A stretch of 64,000 nt of DNA from Vitreoscilla massiliensis (GTDB lineage Bacteria > Pseudomonadota > Gammaproteobacteria > Burkholderiales > Neisseriaceae), in NCBI RefSeq assembly GCF_001457815.1, contig NZ_LN898219.1, positions 165,877 to 229,876 on the forward strand, in the 5' to 3' direction. Within the stretch, counting starts at the first letter, position 1, and every line of letters starts with the position of its first letter. The notes beneath the pieces were generated by a model that made no database searches, was not told where the DNA came from, and saw nothing but the letters and a program-made list of their open reading frames with translations. A program made the translations under genes and the position numbers. This document shows, one piece after another, positions 62,123 through 64,000 of this stretch.

Positions 62123-62786
62123 ATGATGCTGAATCAGAAAATTGTTGTTGTGACAGGTGCTGGTCGTGGACTCGGTGCAGCATTTGCCCTTTCATTAGCG
62201 CCTTTGGGGTGTGAACTGATCCTGTGCGCACGTCGTGAAGAAGACCTAGCTCAGATATCTGAATGTGTAGTCAATCACGGCGGAAAGATACCCAAGATTA
62301 TTCAGCTTGATCTATCTGATGTTGCAAGTGTACGAGCTGCTGCAGACAGTATCGCTAACATGACGGAGTATGTGGATGTTCTAATCAACAATGGGGCAAT
62401 GTGGCTTGAAAGCAGCGATGTCTCCTACGCGGAAACTGATGTCCTGAACGTAGTTAATGCTGCAATTACTGGAACCTTTCTTTTCGTGCAGAACATTATG
62501 CCTCTGCTCAAGGCCTCACAATCACCTGATGTGTTGACCATAGGTTCCATCAGCGGCCTTCCCAATGCTGCTTTACAGTCGGTTTCGGTTCCCTTCTATG
62601 CGGCAAAGCGAGGGCAGGTCGCACTGGCAGAGGGGTTGAGGCAAGAATTTAACGGTAGCCCGTTGCGTTCAATCCTTATTAATCCGCCTTATTTGGACGA
62701 CGCGCTGCCGGGTGAGAAAAGCTGGATCGATGCCAGCGCACGCGTGAAAGGCGACCGAGGGACAACCAGAGACATTGTAGAGGCTG
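62123..62786 (+). pseudogene. Short-chain dehydrogenase/reductase, 3' end lost to an IS
   Basis: The frame reads 221 residues to the IS boundary and two codons into it. Rossmann motif TGAGRGLG (about residues 12-19), LDLSDV, NNGA (about 90-93), SISG and FYAAKRGQ. At the Y-x-x-x-K position the residue four before Lys is Phe; the Tyr is one later, which is unusual. The last ~20-30 residues of an SDR are missing because of the insertion at 62787. Confidence 0.82.
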
Positions 62787-62794
62787 TGTAGTGG

Positions 62795-63595
62795 TCAAGC
62801 CGCGCAGGACACTTTTATCTGAGAATTTTCATACTCCAATGGGCTCATTCCATTGTTGGCTGTATGTGGCCGTTTAAAATTGTAATAATGAATAAATTGC
62901 GTGATTTCTTGTTTGACTACACTTTCATTCATGCTCGTGGTATGGCCTAAACCTTCATATTTCAAACTGCCAAAGAATCGCTCTACTACCGCATTATCGT
63001 AGCAACATCCCATATCAGACATACTCAAACGCATCTTTAATTGACTGGCTTTCTTAGCGAAGGCTCGACTGGTGTACTGTGAACCTCGGTCGCTGTGAAA
63101 TACACAGCCATACTGCGGTTGGCGTAAGACATGTGCCTGTTGTAACGCTTGAATCACCAAGTCAGCTTTCATGCGTTCAGCCATACTCCAACCCACAATG
63201 CGGCGAGAGAACAAGTCCATCACCACAGCCAGGTAGCGCCAACCTTGGCTGGTTTTGATGTAAGTAATGTCGCCGGCCCAAACTTCATTGGCAAACAACG
63301 GTTGGAAGTTTTGATTCAATAAGTTGAATTGAACTTGGTGCCTCTCATTGCGTTTGGTTGTCACCTTAAATGCTTGACGCTGCTGACATACCAAACCCAA
63401 CTTTCTCATCACACTGCGAACTTTGTACCTTCCGACTTGGAATCCAATTTGTTGTAATAACGCTTTAATTGTGCGAGAACCTATACGTTGTTTGTGTTGG
63501 TTAAACAGAGCTCTGATTTGGATTTGTAAACCAACTTCAACCAGATTTGTCCGTTTAGGTTCCAAGGCATAGTAGGCTGAAACACTTACTTTCAT
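62795..63595 (-). CDS. IS3-family transposase orfB (DDE integrase)
   Basis: 266 residues from ATG at 63595, but the frame is open upstream to the A6G slip site, encoding VRYNFIQQNQRHYPIKTLCK; the natural product is OrfAB. DDE catalytic residues: WAGDITYI, FHSDRGSQYTS and the Glu of VERFFGSLKYE, then HYYNFKRPH. Complete. Confidence 0.94.
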   Translation of the reverse strand: MKVSVSAYYALEPKRTNLVEVGLQIQIRALFNQHKQRIGSRTIKALLQQIGFQVGRYKVRSVMRKLGLVCQQRQAFKVTTKRNERHQVQFNLLNQNFQPLFANEVWAGDITYIKTSQGWRYLAVVMDLFSRRIVGWSMAERMKADLVIQALQQAHVLRQPQYGCVFHSDRGSQYTSRAFAKKASQLKMRLSMSDMGCCYDNAVVERFFGSLKYEGLGHTTSMNESVVKQEITQFIHYYNFKRPHTANNGMSPLEYENSQIKVSCAA

Positions 63596-63654
63596 TACTT
63601 TGCACAGAGTCTTAATTGGGTAATGGCGTTGATTTTGTTGAATAAAATTGTATC

Positions 63655-63933
63655 TTACTTCACGTGCTTCGCAAAGTAAGCGCTGGCCTTTTTTAATATT
63701 TCTTGCTCCATTCGAAGCTGTTTTATTTCTTTGCGCAATCGCAATAATTCGGCCTTCTCATCATCATTCAATATTGGCTGTTCAGTCAGTTTGGCTTTCC
63801 ATTTATAGAGCAAAGCTGGAGTGATACCGACTGCTCTAGCAGCATCAGCCACTGAATAACCTTGTTTCAACACCAAATCAACCGTTTCTTGTTTGAATTC
63901 ATCTGAATGACGGCGTGGGCTCTTTTTTGCCAT
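63655..63933 (-). CDS. IS3-family transposase orfA
   Basis: 92 residues; HTH_8 motif (DEFKQETVDLVLKQGYSVAD, AARAVGITPALLYKWKAKL) and leucine zipper (ELLRLRKEIKQLRMEQEILK). The slippery heptamer AAAAAAG (minus strand, 63694-63688) in the codons for Leu-Lys-Lys gives the -1 shift into orfB. Confidence 0.94.
   Translation of the reverse strand: MAKKSPRRHSDEFKQETVDLVLKQGYSVADAARAVGITPALLYKWKAKLTEQPILNDDEKAELLRLRKEIKQLRMEQEILKKASAYFAKHVK
63688..63694 (-). promoter_or_regulatory. A6G slippery heptamer for -1 frameshift
   Basis: A-AAA-AAG phased on codons Leu-Lys-Lys of orfA; after the slip the frame is open straight into orfB. Standard IS3 mechanism. Confidence 0.85.
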
Positions 63934-64000
63934 GATTTTGACCTTTCAAAGGGAATTAATATTCTCTCAGAAATGTGTCCTGTTGTATTAGACCACTACA

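Larger units (their letters stand above)
62787..64000 (-). mobile_element. IS3-family insertion sequence, complete (1214 bp)
   Basis: Ends TGTAGTGGTC (62787) and its reverse complement GACCACTACA ending at base 64000; further matching AGGACAC inside. Carries orfA and orfB. The right target site is outside the window, so the duplication cannot be checked. Confidence 0.93.

Overview
The window looks like a chromosome segment from a member of the Neisseriaceae, or a close betaproteobacterial relative. The gene order ftsH-folP-glmM is that of Neisseria. A short word, AAGCGGCCTGTAA or its reverse complement, is scattered over the sequence far more often than chance. It sits inside genes and as inverted pairs at terminators, which is how the DNA uptake sequence (DUS) of Neisseriaceae behaves, and it resembles the Kingella-type dialects while differing from those I remember. 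Species cannot be named from this sequence.

Region 1 (1-10087) is core chromosome: the 3' part of ftsH, folP, glmM, a DedA-family membrane protein, an intergenic block with a tandem ~198-bp repeat, guaB on the minus strand, a small secreted DUF4124 protein, uvrC, pgsA, and a tRNA cluster (four identical tRNA-Gly, tRNA-Cys, a degenerate tRNA-Cys copy, tRNA-Leu).

Region 2 (10027-42149) is a ~32-kb P2-like prophage integrated in the 3' part of tRNA-Leu(UAA), bounded by a perfect 65-bp direct repeat. It holds integrase, a DUF4224 excisionase-like protein, a PAPS-reductase-like protein, a P2 gpA-type replication endonuclease, SSB, an Ogr/Delta-type activator, a CII-like regulator, a LexA-like repressor facing a small RHH-like gene across an operator palindrome, two cargo genes, and a full P2 set of tail, baseplate, lysis, head, terminase and portal genes. 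Three copies of one conserved element lie where P2 has its late promoters, and a T8 run gives an E/E' -1 frameshift. Nothing essential is visibly missing, so the prophage may be inducible.

Region 3 (42150-64000, continuing past the window) is a second, mosaic island starting with its own P4-type integrase directly after attR, so two elements sit in tandem at one tRNA-Leu site. It carries a three-gene ABC-three-component (ABC-3C) putative defence operon, a broken IS5-family element, an XRE regulator, a mobile-element module (YubB-like, metal-binding protein, KlcA/ArdB antirestriction, YqaJ exonuclease, DUF932, a glycine-zipper protein), a 1718-residue DUF4011-helicase-nuclease defence protein, an IS3 remnant, a lipoprotein with YwqK/MORN-like repeats, an inovirus Gp2/YfjJ-like protein, and a short-chain dehydrogenase cut by a complete IS3-family element that ends exactly at the window edge. 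DUS words are absent from most of this island except the 50-53 kb module, suggesting pieces of different residence time.
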